DNA from: Pseudomonadota bacterium
GTDB taxonomy: Bacteria; Myxococcota_A; Bradymonadia; Bradymonadales; GCA-2716585
Direction: 5' to 3'
DNA length: 44,574 bases
NCBI GenBank assembly: GCA_005804885.1
Contig: SYOX01000246.1
Location: forward strand, 1 to 44,574
Shown: piece by piece, positions 15,324 through 24,422 of the stretch
Layout of the letters: every line of letters starts with the position of its first letter
How positions within the stretch are numbered: the first letter of the stretch is position 1
Notes under the pieces: generated by a model
The model's input: only the letters and a program-made list of their open reading frames with translations
Told to the model about the DNA's origin: nothing
Database searches by the model: none
Program-made: the position numbers and the translations under genes

Positions 15324-16668
15324 CGACCTCGGCGACGTGCCCTGGGTCGCCGTACTCCGCGGGGCGCGGCGGCCCCTCTCCCGCGATGAAGAGGTGGTTG
15401 AGGCCCGGATAGACCTTGAGCGTGGCGCCCTTCTGGCCCGCCAGCGCCGCCTGCCAGAGCGCGAAGTCGTCCTTGACCGTGACCTGGTAGTCCCGCTCAC
15501 CCTGGAGGACGAGCAGCGGGCCTTTCAGCGCCCTGGCGGCCTCGTGGGGCTTGTAGTCGCGCAGATCGAGCCAGTAGGAGGCCGGCGCGCCGAGCACCCC
15601 GCCATCGCCGGCCTTGAGCGCCTTGACCCTGGCCCGGTCGGCCTTGACCTCTTCGAGCTTCTCCGCCTCCAGATCGGACAGCGCGCCGTCGAGCCCGAAG
15701 ATGTAGGTGTACTGATCGACCATGGCGTCTTCGAGGGGCCGCGCCAGCGGCGCCATCGCCACCAGGGCGTGGATCCGGGCGTCGCGGGCGCCGATCCGGG
15801 GGATGACCGTGGCCCCGAGGCTGTGGCCGAGCACCGCGATCCTGGCTGCGTCGATCTGCGGCTCGGCGCGCAGCCGCTCGACGGCCGCCAGCGCGTCGTC
15901 CACGGACTCGTCGTTGACCGTCATGGCGGCCAGGCCGGCCATCGCGCCGCTGTGGACCCTGGTCCTCTTGTCGTAGCGCAGCACCGCGATCCCGCGCGTG
16001 GCCAGCCCCCAGGCCAGATCCTTGAAGGGCTTGTTCGGGCCGATCGTCTCGTCGCGATCGTTGGGCCCGGAGCCGTGCACCAGCACCACGGCCGGGTGGG
16101 GCCCTGGCCCCTTCGGGATCGTGAGCGTGCCGGGCAGCACCCACGGCGCCGCGCCGACCTCGACCTCCCGCTCCTCGAAGGTCGAGGGATCGGCGTAGGC
16201 CGGCGCCTGCCACTGGGGCAGGTCCTCCTTCGGGGGGAGGACGAAGAGGCCCGCCACGCGCAGCTCAGCGTCCAGCACGACCTTGATGTCCAGCTCGCCG
16301 CGCTCGAAGGTGCACCGCACCAGGACGGCCTCGTAGCCCGGGAGCGCCTCCTGGCGCGCCGCCCCTTGCCCCTCGAAGTCGCCGGCTTGGAGCCGCAGCT
16401 GCCCCCAGAGGCCGACGAGCCCCTCGGGCGGCATGGCGCGCTTCATCGTGTCGTCCATCATCGCGAAGGCCTCGTCGCCCTGACCCTCCGCGATCAGCGC
16501 GACGAAGCGGCGGGCGCGCGCCTCGGGGGTCTGCTCGACCGGCGCGTCGCCGGGCTCGGGCGCAGCTTCGGGCGCCTTGTCCATGACGATCTCCTCGGCC
16601 TGGGGGGTTGGCGCGACGGCGCAGCCTGCCAGCGCGACGATCCATGAGAGGACAAGAGCGCGGCCCAT
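15286..16668 (-). CDS. Alpha/beta hydrolase lipoprotein with DUF3887-like N-terminal domain
   Basis: A 460-residue predicted lipoprotein with lipobox LAGC (13-16). Residues of about 50-140 (RFVALIAEGQGDEAFAMMDDTMKRAM...) resemble DUF3887. From about 165 there is an alpha/beta hydrolase of the dienelactone hydrolase/prolyl-oligopeptidase type. The oxyanion region is VLVHGSGPNDRDETIGPN, the nucleophile is S283 in GHSLGA, and D393 and H425 (LNHLF) complete a triad. It probably cleaves an ester or peptide bond outside the cytoplasm. The ATG at 16668 is chosen for the signal peptide; the longer frame is spurious. It follows the large winged-helix gene by 44 bp on the same strand. Confidence 0.88.
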   Translation of the reverse strand: MGRALVLSWIVALAGCAVAPTPQAEEIVMDKAPEAAPEPGDAPVEQTPEARARRFVALIAEGQGDEAFAMMDDTMKRAMPPEGLVGLWGQLRLQAGDFEGQGAARQEALPGYEAVLVRCTFERGELDIKVVLDAELRVAGLFVLPPKEDLPQWQAPAYADPSTFEEREVEVGAAPWVLPGTLTIPKGPGPHPAVVLVHGSGPNDRDETIGPNKPFKDLAWGLATRGIAVLRYDKRTRVHSGAMAGLAAMTVNDESVDDALAAVERLRAEPQIDAARIAVLGHSLGATVIPRIGARDARIHALVAMAPLARPLEDAMVDQYTYIFGLDGALSDLEAEKLEEVKADRARVKALKAGDGGVLGAPASYWLDLRDYKPHEAARALKGPLLVLQGERDYQVTVKDDFALWQAALAGQKGATLKVYPGLNHLFIAGEGPPRPAEYGDPGHVAEVVIDDVAAWLRAR

Positions 16669-16712
16669 GCCCACCTCGAAGTTCAGCGTCCGTGAAGGGG
16701 GAGGTGCTGCCA

Positions 16713-19424
16713 TCAGGTTTGCTCCTGACCTCTGGGGTTGAGGACGTAGAGGCGGCCGGGGAGGCGCTTGATCAGGCCGGCCTCGACGCAGTCGGACAGC
16801 AGGCCGCGGAAGGCGCTCTCCATGCCTCCGTGGCCGTAGCGGGCGGTCAGCTCGATGCGGAGCTGTCGGATGTGGGCGACCTCGAGGTCTTCGAGGACCT
16901 CGACGATGGCGGCCTGGAGGAGGGCGCGGGCGCCCTCGTCCCTGCTGCGGGCGACCTGGCCGCCGGGGCCGCACTGGGCGCGCTCGTCCTTGTGGAGCAG
17001 GCCCCAGAGGATGGCCAGCGCCTCGGAGCGGCGCCCGCCGCCGAGGCCGGGCTCCATGGGGTTGATCTCGTCCAGGAGGGCGCGGCAGGACATGGGGGAG
17101 CCGTCCTCGGGCAGGCTGGCGACGGCCATGTCGATGAGGCGGCGGCGGCGGGGCTCGTCGAGGCCGACGTCGTCGATGTGATCAAAGCGGCCGCGGCCCA
17201 GCGAGATCGCCCAGGGCGAGGTGAGCAGGCTGGCGTGGACTGCCGTGCGGTGGAAGTTGACGCCTTCGGGCAGGAGTTCGAGGACCTGGGGCAGCGAGAG
17301 GGGCTCGGCGCACTGGAGCAGGATGCGCTCCAGGGCCTCGTCGAGGGTCAGGCCGCCCTCGCGGAAGCTCTCGACGTGGGCCACGAGGCTCTCGTTCTTG
17401 AAGGTGACGACGTCGGAGTGTCGCGAGAGGGCGTCGCGCAGGAGGGCGGCGTTGAGTCCGCGGCGGTCCTTGCCAACCCTGTCGAGCTCGCCGAGCAGCT
17501 TCTGGGGGGTGATGGCCCCGGTGAGGCCCTCCATGAACTCGACGCACCAGGCCACGATCTCGTCGAGCCTCCCGGGCGCGATGGGCAGGGCGGCGCGGTG
17601 GACCCAGGTCTCGCGGCCCAGGGCGTAGATGTCCTCGTGGGCGCGCAGGATGGCCTCCAGGCTGGCCTCCAGGGCGCGCTGGTCGCCCGGCTCGGCCTCG
17701 GCCTCCTCCGACTCGCCCTCGTCGGGGTGGGCGCCGGTGTAGAGGTCGACGATCTCGACGAAGTGCAGGGGCTTGTCCTCGGCGGCCATCAGCTTGAGCA
17801 GCCGATCGGTGCGCGTGCGGCGCACCACGACCCGGTCGTCTTCCCCGATGACCATGCGGAAGGCCACCGCGAGCAGGCGCTCGAAGGCTGGCCTGGCCAG
17901 CGAGAAGCCCGCGATCTCATTGGACATTGACATGACCCGGAGGATGGGCAGGCGCGCCTCGCGCTGTCCGCGCAGGGCGTCGCCGAGCTGCCCCAGGCGC
18001 CGGGCGAAGTCCTCGGGGGGCAGGCGAGTCAGGAACTCGTCCCTCCAGCGGCGCACGCCGCTGGCGCCCGCCATGGCCAGCGCCAGCGCGGCTCGCCTCA
18101 GGTCCGAGGTGCCGGTCAGGGCCTCGACGCGGGTCTGGTGCACGAGCCCGCCGTTGGCCTGGATGGCCTGGAGCAGCGGCGAGGTCAGCCGCGCGGCGTC
18201 GAACTCCCAGCGGGCGTGGAGGCGGTCGACGATCTCGCCCAGGCGCCCGCGCAGGGCCTCGGCGCCCATGCCGTGCTCGGCCTCCAGGCGCACCAGCGGG
18301 GCGCCCTCCAGCACCCGGCGCTCCAGCAGGCGCCTGTCGCCCTCCTGCAGGCCTTCGAAGGCCAGCGCCAGGAGCGCCTCGATCGTCTCGGGCGCGGGGC
18401 CGGGCGGCTCCTCGGGCGGCGCGGGGGTCGAGGGCGCGGGCGGGTCCTCGAAGAGCGGCCGCTGGAGGTCGAGCGGGTTCTCGAAGAGCGGCCGCTGGAG
18501 GTCGAGATCCAGCGGGGCGGTCGTGGCCTCAAGATCCTCGTCGAGGTCGATGGGCAGGGCCTCGCCGATGGGGGCGAGCTGCCAGCGGTAGCCCGCCGGG
18601 GTGGCAAAGCGGGGGCTCTGGAGCTCGGCCTCTTCGGCCTCGAAGCGCCGCAGCAGCGCGCCGAGGGCCTCGGCGGCGGCGCCGATCTCCAGGCCGAGGC
18701 GGGCGAGGTCGGGCGGCGGCGACTCGCTCAGGACGCCGCTGAGGCCGCCGGCGACGACGGGATCGCCGGTCACACGGCGGTACATCTGGCCGTAATTCAG
18801 GACGCTGGCCTGGAAGAGGCGCGAGAGGGGGCCCTGGAGGTGCCCGAGGGGCGCAAGCCCCGAGGCCCGCTCCAGGTCGCCGATCAGGGCGATGTTGCGG
18901 CGCACCGGGTCGTCGGGGTCGTCGAAGGCCATCGAGAGGGCGCGCGCGGCGGGGTCGCCGAGCTGACCGCGCAGCAGCGCGGCGACGCTCTCGGGCTCGT
19001 CGCCCACGAGCGCGGCCAGCAGCAGCAGCGTCCAGGCGCGGCCGATGTGGTGGCAGAAGACCTCGACGCCGCTGCGCGCCCCTGGGCGGTGGTAGAGGGT
19101 CAGGGCCAGCAGCAGGTGCTCGTGGCTGCGGGCGCACAGGTCGTCGACGAGGCGGTCCTCGGCGGAGAGCTCGGAGGTGGCGCGGCGCTGATCCAGGCGG
19201 CGCAAGAAGGCCTCCGGGGTGATGGCCAGGGCGCCGCGGCAGGTCAGCAGGCCCTGCTCGTCTTCGAAGATGAGCGTGCCGCGCAGCCGCTTGGTGGTGT
19301 AGGTCTTGAGGGTGCTGAGCTTGTAGCCGGTGGCCTCGACCAGCTCGTCGAGGGAGAAGGGGCGCTGGCGCTGCTCCCTCTGGCGAAGCGCCTCCAGGAG
19401 CCTGAGCTGGCGGTTCTGGGCCAT
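16713..19424 (-). CDS. Large multi-winged-helix protein with DUF3644-like N-terminus
   Basis: A 903-residue cytoplasmic protein, start supported by GAGGAG before the ATG. Residues 22-50 (PFSLDELVEATGYKLSTLKTYTTKRL) form a helix-turn-helix. Residues of about 100-140 (HLLLALTLYHRP..GVEVFCHHIGRAWTLLLLAAL) recall DUF3644. A linker carries an exact LDLQRPLFE duplication (about 307-325). Residues of about 345-405 (GLQEGDRRLLERRVLEGAPL..L) look like sigma-70 region 4. Later segments (EDKPLHFVEIVDLY, AEPLSLPQVLELLP..RTAVHASLLTSP..LGRGRF) resemble HARE-HTH-type winged helices. It is probably a DNA-binding or transcription-associated protein; its function is unknown and all domain calls are by eye. It lies 22 bp after the PEGA-like gene. 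Confidence 0.75.
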   Translation of the reverse strand: MAQNRQLRLLEALRQREQRQRPFSLDELVEATGYKLSTLKTYTTKRLRGTLIFEDEQGLLTCRGALAITPEAFLRRLDQRRATSELSAEDRLVDDLCARSHEHLLLALTLYHRPGARSGVEVFCHHIGRAWTLLLLAALVGDEPESVAALLRGQLGDPAARALSMAFDDPDDPVRRNIALIGDLERASGLAPLGHLQGPLSRLFQASVLNYGQMYRRVTGDPVVAGGLSGVLSESPPPDLARLGLEIGAAAEALGALLRRFEAEEAELQSPRFATPAGYRWQLAPIGEALPIDLDEDLEATTAPLDLDLQRPLFENPLDLQRPLFEDPPAPSTPAPPEEPPGPAPETIEALLALAFEGLQEGDRRLLERRVLEGAPLVRLEAEHGMGAEALRGRLGEIVDRLHARWEFDAARLTSPLLQAIQANGGLVHQTRVEALTGTSDLRRAALALAMAGASGVRRWRDEFLTRLPPEDFARRLGQLGDALRGQREARLPILRVMSMSNEIAGFSLARPAFERLLAVAFRMVIGEDDRVVVRRTRTDRLLKLMAAEDKPLHFVEIVDLYTGAHPDEGESEEAEAEPGDQRALEASLEAILRAHEDIYALGRETWVHRAALPIAPGRLDEIVAWCVEFMEGLTGAITPQKLLGELDRVGKDRRGLNAALLRDALSRHSDVVTFKNESLVAHVESFREGGLTLDEALERILLQCAEPLSLPQVLELLPEGVNFHRTAVHASLLTSPWAISLGRGRFDHIDDVGLDEPRRRRLIDMAVASLPEDGSPMSCRALLDEINPMEPGLGGGRRSEALAILWGLLHKDERAQCGPGGQVARSRDEGARALLQAAIVEVLEDLEVAHIRQLRIELTARYGHGGMESAFRGLLSDCVEAGLIKRLPGRLYVLNPRGQEQT

Positions 19425-19446
19425 GCGGGGCTCCTCGGGAGAGGGA

Positions 19447-20928
19447 TCAGCCCTTGGAGGCCGCTTCGGCCTCCTTCTGCAGGCGCTCCATCTCCTCCTT
19501 CTGCTTCCTCATCTCCTCCTCGATGGCCTCAAGGCGCCGGATCTCGGTCTTGATCCCCTCGAAGTCGGCCAGGACGCGATAGGAGTAGTCGCACTTGAGG
19601 ACGGGCCGGGCGTCGGCCCCGAGGCGCTTGAGCTCATTCTCCTCCTTCTGGTTGCAGGTCCACAGGTTGCGCTGCACGACGGCGACGTACTTCGGCTCGC
19701 CCTCGCCGTCGAAGAAGACGTCGATCTTGTAGCCGTTGTCCGGAGGGGTGTTGATCTTCAGGGGCAGGGCCTCCTTCTTCTTGTCCTCAGGGTCGACCAT
19801 CTGCGCGCTGAGCACCACGGGGCCATCGGCCTTGGTCAAGATCGGGTTGCCATCCTTGTCGACGACGAGCCGGTTGTTGAGCTTGATCTTGGCGCCGGGC
19901 GGCTTGGAGTCGACGTGGATGATGCCGTTGATCTCCAGGTTCTCGTCGAACTCGAGCATCCGATCCTCAAGCTCGGCGCGGACGGCCTCGTTCTCCGGCA
20001 CGAGGTAGCGCGACATGGAGTACTGGTACTCGCCCGTCGGGGTCTCCTGCCACATGTTCTCCGTGAGCGTCTCGACGTGGGTCTTGTAGCCGGGCGCCTC
20101 GATACGGATGTTGATGGGCTTCTTGACCTTGAGGTTGTGGATGATCGTCGGGGTGGACAGATCGCGCCACAGCCCGCTGGTCGTCTGGGCGAAGACCGTC
20201 CGCGGCTCCGGCTCTCCCTCAAGCTGCAGCTTGATGGAGGCGTAGTTGGGCTCGCCGGTGATGTTGAGCGAGCCGTACTTCTCCATCTGCTCAAGCTGCT
20301 GCTTGCGCCACTCCTCCTCCTGACGCCGCTTCTCGGAGTCCTTCTTGTCGCGGTAGGTGCCGCTCATGACGGCGCCCACGTCGTCGACGACGCCCTTGCC
20401 GCCGAAGGCCACCAGGCCCATCACGAGCAAGCCGATGGCCATGACGACGACGACCGCGATCAGGGCGCGGTTCGCGCCGCCGCCGACCTTGCGCTCCATC
20501 CGCGCCAGCTCTTGATCCTCGTCGCCGGCATCCAGGCCGCTCGACGACGCGTCGCTCAAGTCCACCGGGGCGGGCGAGCCGCTGACGTTGAAGAGGGCGT
20601 CTATCGCCTCGACACCCGCGCTCGACGGCGATCCCTCTCGCTCGGGCTTCCTGGGCGCCTTGGCTTTCTTGTCGCCCTCATTGGTCGGCACCTCGAAGAT
20701 CCCGCCAAGCCCCGCCATCGGATCTGCGGCCTTCTTCGCCGCGGGCGCCTTCGAAGGCGCGGGCGCCTCCACAGGTCCAGGCTTGACCGCCTCAGCGGCC
20801 TCGACCACCCCGGGTTCGATCTCGGCCCCATCCTTCTGGCTGTCCACGCCCATCTCCAGCGCGAGCGCCTCGATGATCTCGTCCGCCGAAGGCGTGCTGT
20901 CTCCTGCCGTCTTCTTGTTCTTCGCCAT
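19447..20928 (-). CDS. Single-pass membrane protein with PEGA-like domains
   Basis: A 493-residue protein. The cytoplasmic N-terminus (1-150) is Ala/Pro/Glu-rich and disordered in appearance. One membrane helix (about 155-176, ALIAVVVVMAIGLLVMGLVAFGG) follows, then a Lys/Glu/Gln coiled segment. PEGA-like beta modules come next (SLNITGEPNYASIKLQLEG ... PINIRIEAPGYKTHVETL; IIHVDSKPPGAKIKLNN). The C-terminus is a Glu/Lys coiled coil (EIRRLEAIEEEMRKQKEEMERLQ). PEGA domains occur in myxobacterial surface and kinase-linked proteins. It is the first gene of a probable operon with the 903-residue protein and the hydrolase. The role may be envelope sensing; this is inference. Confidence 0.8.
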   Translation of the reverse strand: MAKNKKTAGDSTPSADEIIEALALEMGVDSQKDGAEIEPGVVEAAEAVKPGPVEAPAPSKAPAAKKAADPMAGLGGIFEVPTNEGDKKAKAPRKPEREGSPSSAGVEAIDALFNVSGSPAPVDLSDASSSGLDAGDEDQELARMERKVGGGANRALIAVVVVMAIGLLVMGLVAFGGKGVVDDVGAVMSGTYRDKKDSEKRRQEEEWRKQQLEQMEKYGSLNITGEPNYASIKLQLEGEPEPRTVFAQTTSGLWRDLSTPTIIHNLKVKKPINIRIEAPGYKTHVETLTENMWQETPTGEYQYSMSRYLVPENEAVRAELEDRMLEFDENLEINGIIHVDSKPPGAKIKLNNRLVVDKDGNPILTKADGPVVLSAQMVDPEDKKKEALPLKINTPPDNGYKIDVFFDGEGEPKYVAVVQRNLWTCNQKEENELKRLGADARPVLKCDYSYRVLADFEGIKTEIRRLEAIEEEMRKQKEEMERLQKEAEAASKG

Positions 20929-21063
20929 TCCGCTCTTCCTCGCTCACCGATGCGGCGTCATCGCCGAACCCGCTCAAGGGCAGGGCGCCTTTGCGGCTTG
21001 ACGCCGAGTGCGCTCGACCCCATCCTGTTGCGGGCGACGCCCCGACCCTCGATGGCGTCCAGA

Positions 21064-21091
21064 TTGCCTAATAAATTCATGCGCTTATCTA
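21064..21091 (+). promoter_or_regulatory. Candidate sigma-70-type promoter for rsmI
   Basis: An AT-rich island (about 21058-21110) lies in the 250-bp divergent gap. It contains TTGCCT (21064-21069), a 16-bp spacer and TATCTA (21086-21091), an acceptable -35/-10 pair reading toward rsmI. Initiation would fall near 21098. The opposite-strand operon must also start from this gap, but no clear pair was found for it. Confidence 0.35.
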
Positions 21092-21178
21092 AATCAAAAG
21101 ACAGAGCGCGAGGCAGTGTATGCCAGGGGGTCGAGAGGTGTCAAGATCGCCTGAACCCCGGACAGGACCAAGCGACCC

Positions 21179-22063
21179 ATGACGACGCTCGACAACAGGC
21201 CCGCCGACTCTGAAGACGGCGAGGTGGAGCCTTCGACGCTGTACATCGTGCCGACGCCCATCGGGAACCTGGGGGACATGAGCCCGCGGGGGCGGGCGAT
21301 CCTGGCCGGCGTCGATCTGATCGCGGCCGAGGACACGCGGACGACGCGACAGCTGCTGGCGGCGCTGGGCATGAGCGTGCGCGCGCGCCTGGTCAGCTAC
21401 CACGACCACAACGCCCGCCAGCGGGCGCCGGCCATCGCCCGCGAGATGGCCGAGGGCGGGATCTCGGCGGCGCTGGTCAGCGACGCGGGCACGCCGGCCT
21501 GCTCCGATCCTGGCTTCCGCCTCGTGGTGGCCTGCGTCGAGGCCGGCTTGAGGGTCGTGCCCCTGCCGGGCCCGGCGGCCTTTTTGTGCGCGCTGGTCGC
21601 CTCGGGGCTGCCCACGGATCGCTTCCTCTTTCTGGGCTTCCTGCCCTCCTCCAGCGGCAAGCGCCAGCATCACCTTGAGGAGGTCCGCCGCCAGAGCGCC
21701 ACCCTCTGCCTCTACGAGTCCCCGCGGCGGCTCGTCGAGGTGCTGCGCGACGCTCTGGAGATCCTCGGCGATCGCCGCGCCTGCGTCGCCCGCGAGGTGA
21801 CCAAGCGCTACGAGGAGTTCCTGCGCGGCCCCCTGAGCGCGCTGATCGAGATCCTGGCCGCCCGCGACGCGATCCGCGGCGAGGTGGTCTTGATCATCGA
21901 GGGCGACGTCGCGCCGCCGCAGGAGGGCGCGCAGAACGCCGAGGCCCTGCGCCTGATCGACACGCTGCGCGGCCTGGACACCCCTCCGAACGCCATCAAG
22001 AAGATCGTCGCGGCGCACACGGGCATGAGCCCCAGGGAGGTCTACGCGCTGATGCTCGGCTGA
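21179..22063 (+). CDS. rsmI: 16S rRNA (cytidine-1402-2'-O)-methyltransferase RsmI
   Basis: A 294-residue SAM-dependent methyltransferase of the tetrapyrrole-methylase fold that methylates the ribose of C1402 in 16S rRNA. Diagnostic segments are LYIVPTPIGNLGDMSPRG (near 21-38), AAEDTRTTRQLL, SYHDHN, LVSDAGTPACSDPG, VPLPGPAAFLCAL, FLFLGFLPSSSGKR and YESPRRLVEVL. The length is normal. The first 20 residues are a variable extension. It is monocistronic and followed by a hairpin terminator. This is a housekeeping gene with no oddities. Confidence 0.96.
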   Translation: MTTLDNRPADSEDGEVEPSTLYIVPTPIGNLGDMSPRGRAILAGVDLIAAEDTRTTRQLLAALGMSVRARLVSYHDHNARQRAPAIAREMAEGGISAALVSDAGTPACSDPGFRLVVACVEAGLRVVPLPGPAAFLCALVASGLPTDRFLFLGFLPSSSGKRQHHLEEVRRQSATLCLYESPRRLVEVLRDALEILGDRRACVAREVTKRYEEFLRGPLSALIEILAARDAIRGEVVLIIEGDVAPPQEGAQNAEALRLIDTLRGLDTPPNAIKKIVAAHTGMSPREVYALMLG

Positions 22064-22071
22064 CGCGCTCG

Positions 22072-22090
22072 CCTGGCCTCGAAGGCCAGC
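22072..22090. terminator. Hairpin terminator between convergent genes
   Basis: CTGGCCT-CGA-AGGCCAG (22073-22089) forms a perfect 7-bp stem with a 3-nt loop, extendable by flanking GCGC bases. It lies 9 bp after the rsmI stop and about 30 bp before the stop of the converging gene. There is no U-tract. Confidence 0.55.
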
Positions 22091-22118
22091 GCGGCGCCTC
22101 GCGCGGAGGTCGCGCGCC

Positions 22119-23510
22119 TCAAGGGTCGCCCCTCTTCCTGGCCGAGGCGCCCGCGCCGGGCGTGGAGACCTTGCTGACCGGGGTCATCTTGCCGATCGCG
22201 ATCGGCCTGCTCTTGGGCCCTTCGCCCGGCGGGTCCGCCTTTGTCGCCTGGGAGAGCTCCTGGAGCAGCTCGGCCTCGGTCAGCAGCTCGCGCTTGATCA
22301 GCGCGCGGATGGCGGCTCTGAGGAGCGCCTCGGGCGGGGTCGAGGCGAGGACGTCCTCGGCGCTCGCCTCCAGGACGACCTGGTTCAGGAGGCGCACGGA
22401 GCGCCCGGTCAGCTCGCGGGGGAAGGGGAGCTGGGAGAGGTTGTCGTCGGCCGAGACCGTCTCATCGCTGGAAGCGGAGCGGCGCGCGGCACTGACGCCG
22501 CTCTTGAAGGCCGCCTGGGCGCGCTGCGCCTTGGCGATCGCCGCGGCCTCGGGGGTTTCGAGGGTCTTGAAGGGGCCTATCACGGTCGCATTGCCGGCCT
22601 TGTTCTGGGCCGAGATGCTGGCCTGGGAGACCTCCATCAGGCGCTGGCGGCCAGCCTCGGTCAGCGACTCCGGCGACATGAAGATCCTGGAGCCCCGCAC
22701 CCCGAAGAGATCGACGTCCTGAACGTCCCCGAAGCCCTCCAGATCAACCTCCAGCATCTCGTCAAAGACCTCCAGAGAGGCCAGATCGACGCTGTCGAGG
22801 ATGGGCGCGGGGGCGTGGATGAGCATCGGAGGCACGTCGAGGTTCGTCGAGGAGCCCTTCTTCGAACTAACCTCCGACCCCTCTTCATCGGATCCAAAGG
22901 GGGCGGGGGCGCCGCGCCGCGCTGCGCCGCCCTCGAAGACGCCGATCCCCTCAAGCATCGGCAGATCAAGGAGTTGGGAGACGCTCGGCCCGGCGAAGGG
23001 GTCGCGCAACCCCGCGGAGTTGTCGCCCAGCAGCCCTTCGAGCGACTGCACCTGGTGCTGGTAGATCGCGTGGCCGTAGCAGCGCTCCAGCGTCCGATCG
23101 ATGTCCAGCGGACCGGCCAGGAAGCCGACCACGTCCATCCCGGTGGCCTGCCCGATCTCGTCCAGCGCGATCATGTCGATGGGGTTGGACATGGCCAGGT
23201 AGAGGGCCGGCGGATCCTGCTCGCGCGAGACCCCGAGCGCGATCAGCCGGTGCCGCGCAGCCAGCGCCACGGGCAAGAGCGCCGTCGTCTGGGACTCCGG
23301 CTCGAACTCACGCAGGCTGACGCAGGGGATGTTGAGGACCTGCGCCACCGCCGTGATCGTCCGCTCCTCGTCGACGAAGCCGTTCTCGATCAACACGCCA
23401 TAAAGATCGCCGCCGTGGCGGCGCTGCTGACGCCGGGCCTCGTCCAGACCACCCTCGTCGATCAAGCGCTCCTGAAGCACCAGCCGCGCGACCTTTTCGT
23501 CATCGATCAT
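22119..23510 (-). CDS. MshEN-domain protein without an ATPase domain
   Basis: A 463-residue protein. Residues of about 5-150 match the N-terminal MshEN/GspE-N region of type II secretion and type IV pilus ATPases (LVLQERLIDEGGLDEARRQQRRHGGDLYGVLIENGFVDEERT; LNIPCVSLREFEP; LPVALAARHRLIALGV; YLAMSNPIDMIALDEI). In ATPases this domain can bind cyclic di-GMP. No Walker motifs follow; the remaining 300 residues are acidic and low complexity, with a second helical segment near residues 380-425 (RSVRLLNQVVLEASAEDVL...LLQEL). It may be a cyclic di-GMP-responsive adaptor, which is inference. Last gene of the minus-strand group from 26141. Confidence 0.8.
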   Translation of the reverse strand: MIDDEKVARLVLQERLIDEGGLDEARRQQRRHGGDLYGVLIENGFVDEERTITAVAQVLNIPCVSLREFEPESQTTALLPVALAARHRLIALGVSREQDPPALYLAMSNPIDMIALDEIGQATGMDVVGFLAGPLDIDRTLERCYGHAIYQHQVQSLEGLLGDNSAGLRDPFAGPSVSQLLDLPMLEGIGVFEGGAARRGAPAPFGSDEEGSEVSSKKGSSTNLDVPPMLIHAPAPILDSVDLASLEVFDEMLEVDLEGFGDVQDVDLFGVRGSRIFMSPESLTEAGRQRLMEVSQASISAQNKAGNATVIGPFKTLETPEAAAIAKAQRAQAAFKSGVSAARRSASSDETVSADDNLSQLPFPRELTGRSVRLLNQVVLEASAEDVLASTPPEALLRAAIRALIKRELLTEAELLQELSQATKADPPGEGPKSRPIAIGKMTPVSKVSTPGAGASARKRGDP

Positions 23511-23537
23511 CCGATCCCCGCCCTGCGCGACCCCACC

Positions 23538-24419
23538 TCATTGACCGCAAAGGTTGCCGCCGACCGGCGGCGGCGGCGGCGAGGACTCCGGCCCGATGTA
23601 GCTGACCGGGGAGCCCCCTGGCGCCTCCAGCTCGAAGAGCTCCTCGGCCAGCTCAGGATCAAGCTGAACCTCCCCGAAGGTCAAAGAAAAATCCTCATCA
23701 GATTGCGGCACCACGAAGCGGCGCTTCATCGGCAACACCGCCCCGCCTATTTTCTCAAAGTCCTTCGCCGTGTAAATATATCGCTTCTCTCCATCCCGTG
23801 TCCACGTCGTCATCTGCGCCACCCGCCAGTCGCCGTGGCGCACCAGCAGCTCCGCCCGGGAGTCGCCCTCCTCCCCCTTGACCGCCTGCGCCGCCCAGCT
23901 GAGCCGGTAGAGCCCCTCCTCGCCATCCCAGGACAGCGACGGGGCCTCGGCGAAGTCCCCCAGCCGCTCGTGGGGCGCGCCGCCGAGCATCACCCCCGCC
24001 AGATCCCGACATCCCAGCCCCACCGGCATCACCCGACCCACGTTCTGCGCCGTCGCAGGCCCGTAATAGTAGATGTTCTGCTGCCGATCGTGGTAGGCGA
24101 ACTGCCCGCACGCGCACACCAGCACCCCGGCCACCTCCCCCAACCCCGGAATATAGGTCTGGATCCGGATCCGATCCGGGCGCTGCATCAAGATGAGCTG
24201 ATCGACCGACACCCTCCCCTGATCCCCGAAGTAATCCAGCCGCACATCCAGAAAGCGCGCGTCGACGATCGCCTCCGTCGCCGACCTGACCGCGCCCAAC
24301 AACTCCAACGGGTCCTCGATCGCGTCGCCCGGCTTCGGGATCGGCTGCCCGCACGAAGCCCCCATCGACGCCAGCGCCAACAACACCACCCCGCCCAGGA
24401 ACACCCGCCTGACCGCCAT
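23538..24419 (-). CDS. LolA/LolB-like lipoprotein (DUF4292-type)
   Basis: A 293-residue predicted lipoprotein (signal peptide and MGASC near residue 23). The body alternates strands as in LolA/LolB folds: LRAV-type helix, DYFGDQGRVSVDQLILMQRPDRIRIQTYIPG, GVLVCACGQFAYHDRQQNIYYYGPA, and a C-terminal VLPMKRRFVVPQSDEDFSLTFGEVQLDPELAEELFEL. Proteins of this type bind lipids or lipoproteins in the periplasm. It starts 3 bp after the TPR gene's stop, so the two are coupled. The exact family (DUF4292 or LolB-like) is uncertain. Confidence 0.7.
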   Translation of the reverse strand: MAVRRVFLGGVVLLALASMGASCGQPIPKPGDAIEDPLELLGAVRSATEAIVDARFLDVRLDYFGDQGRVSVDQLILMQRPDRIRIQTYIPGLGEVAGVLVCACGQFAYHDRQQNIYYYGPATAQNVGRVMPVGLGCRDLAGVMLGGAPHERLGDFAEAPSLSWDGEEGLYRLSWAAQAVKGEEGDSRAELLVRHGDWRVAQMTTWTRDGEKRYIYTAKDFEKIGGAVLPMKRRFVVPQSDEDFSLTFGEVQLDPELAEELFELEAPGGSPVSYIGPESSPPPPPVGGNLCGQ

Positions 24420-24422
24420 CGC

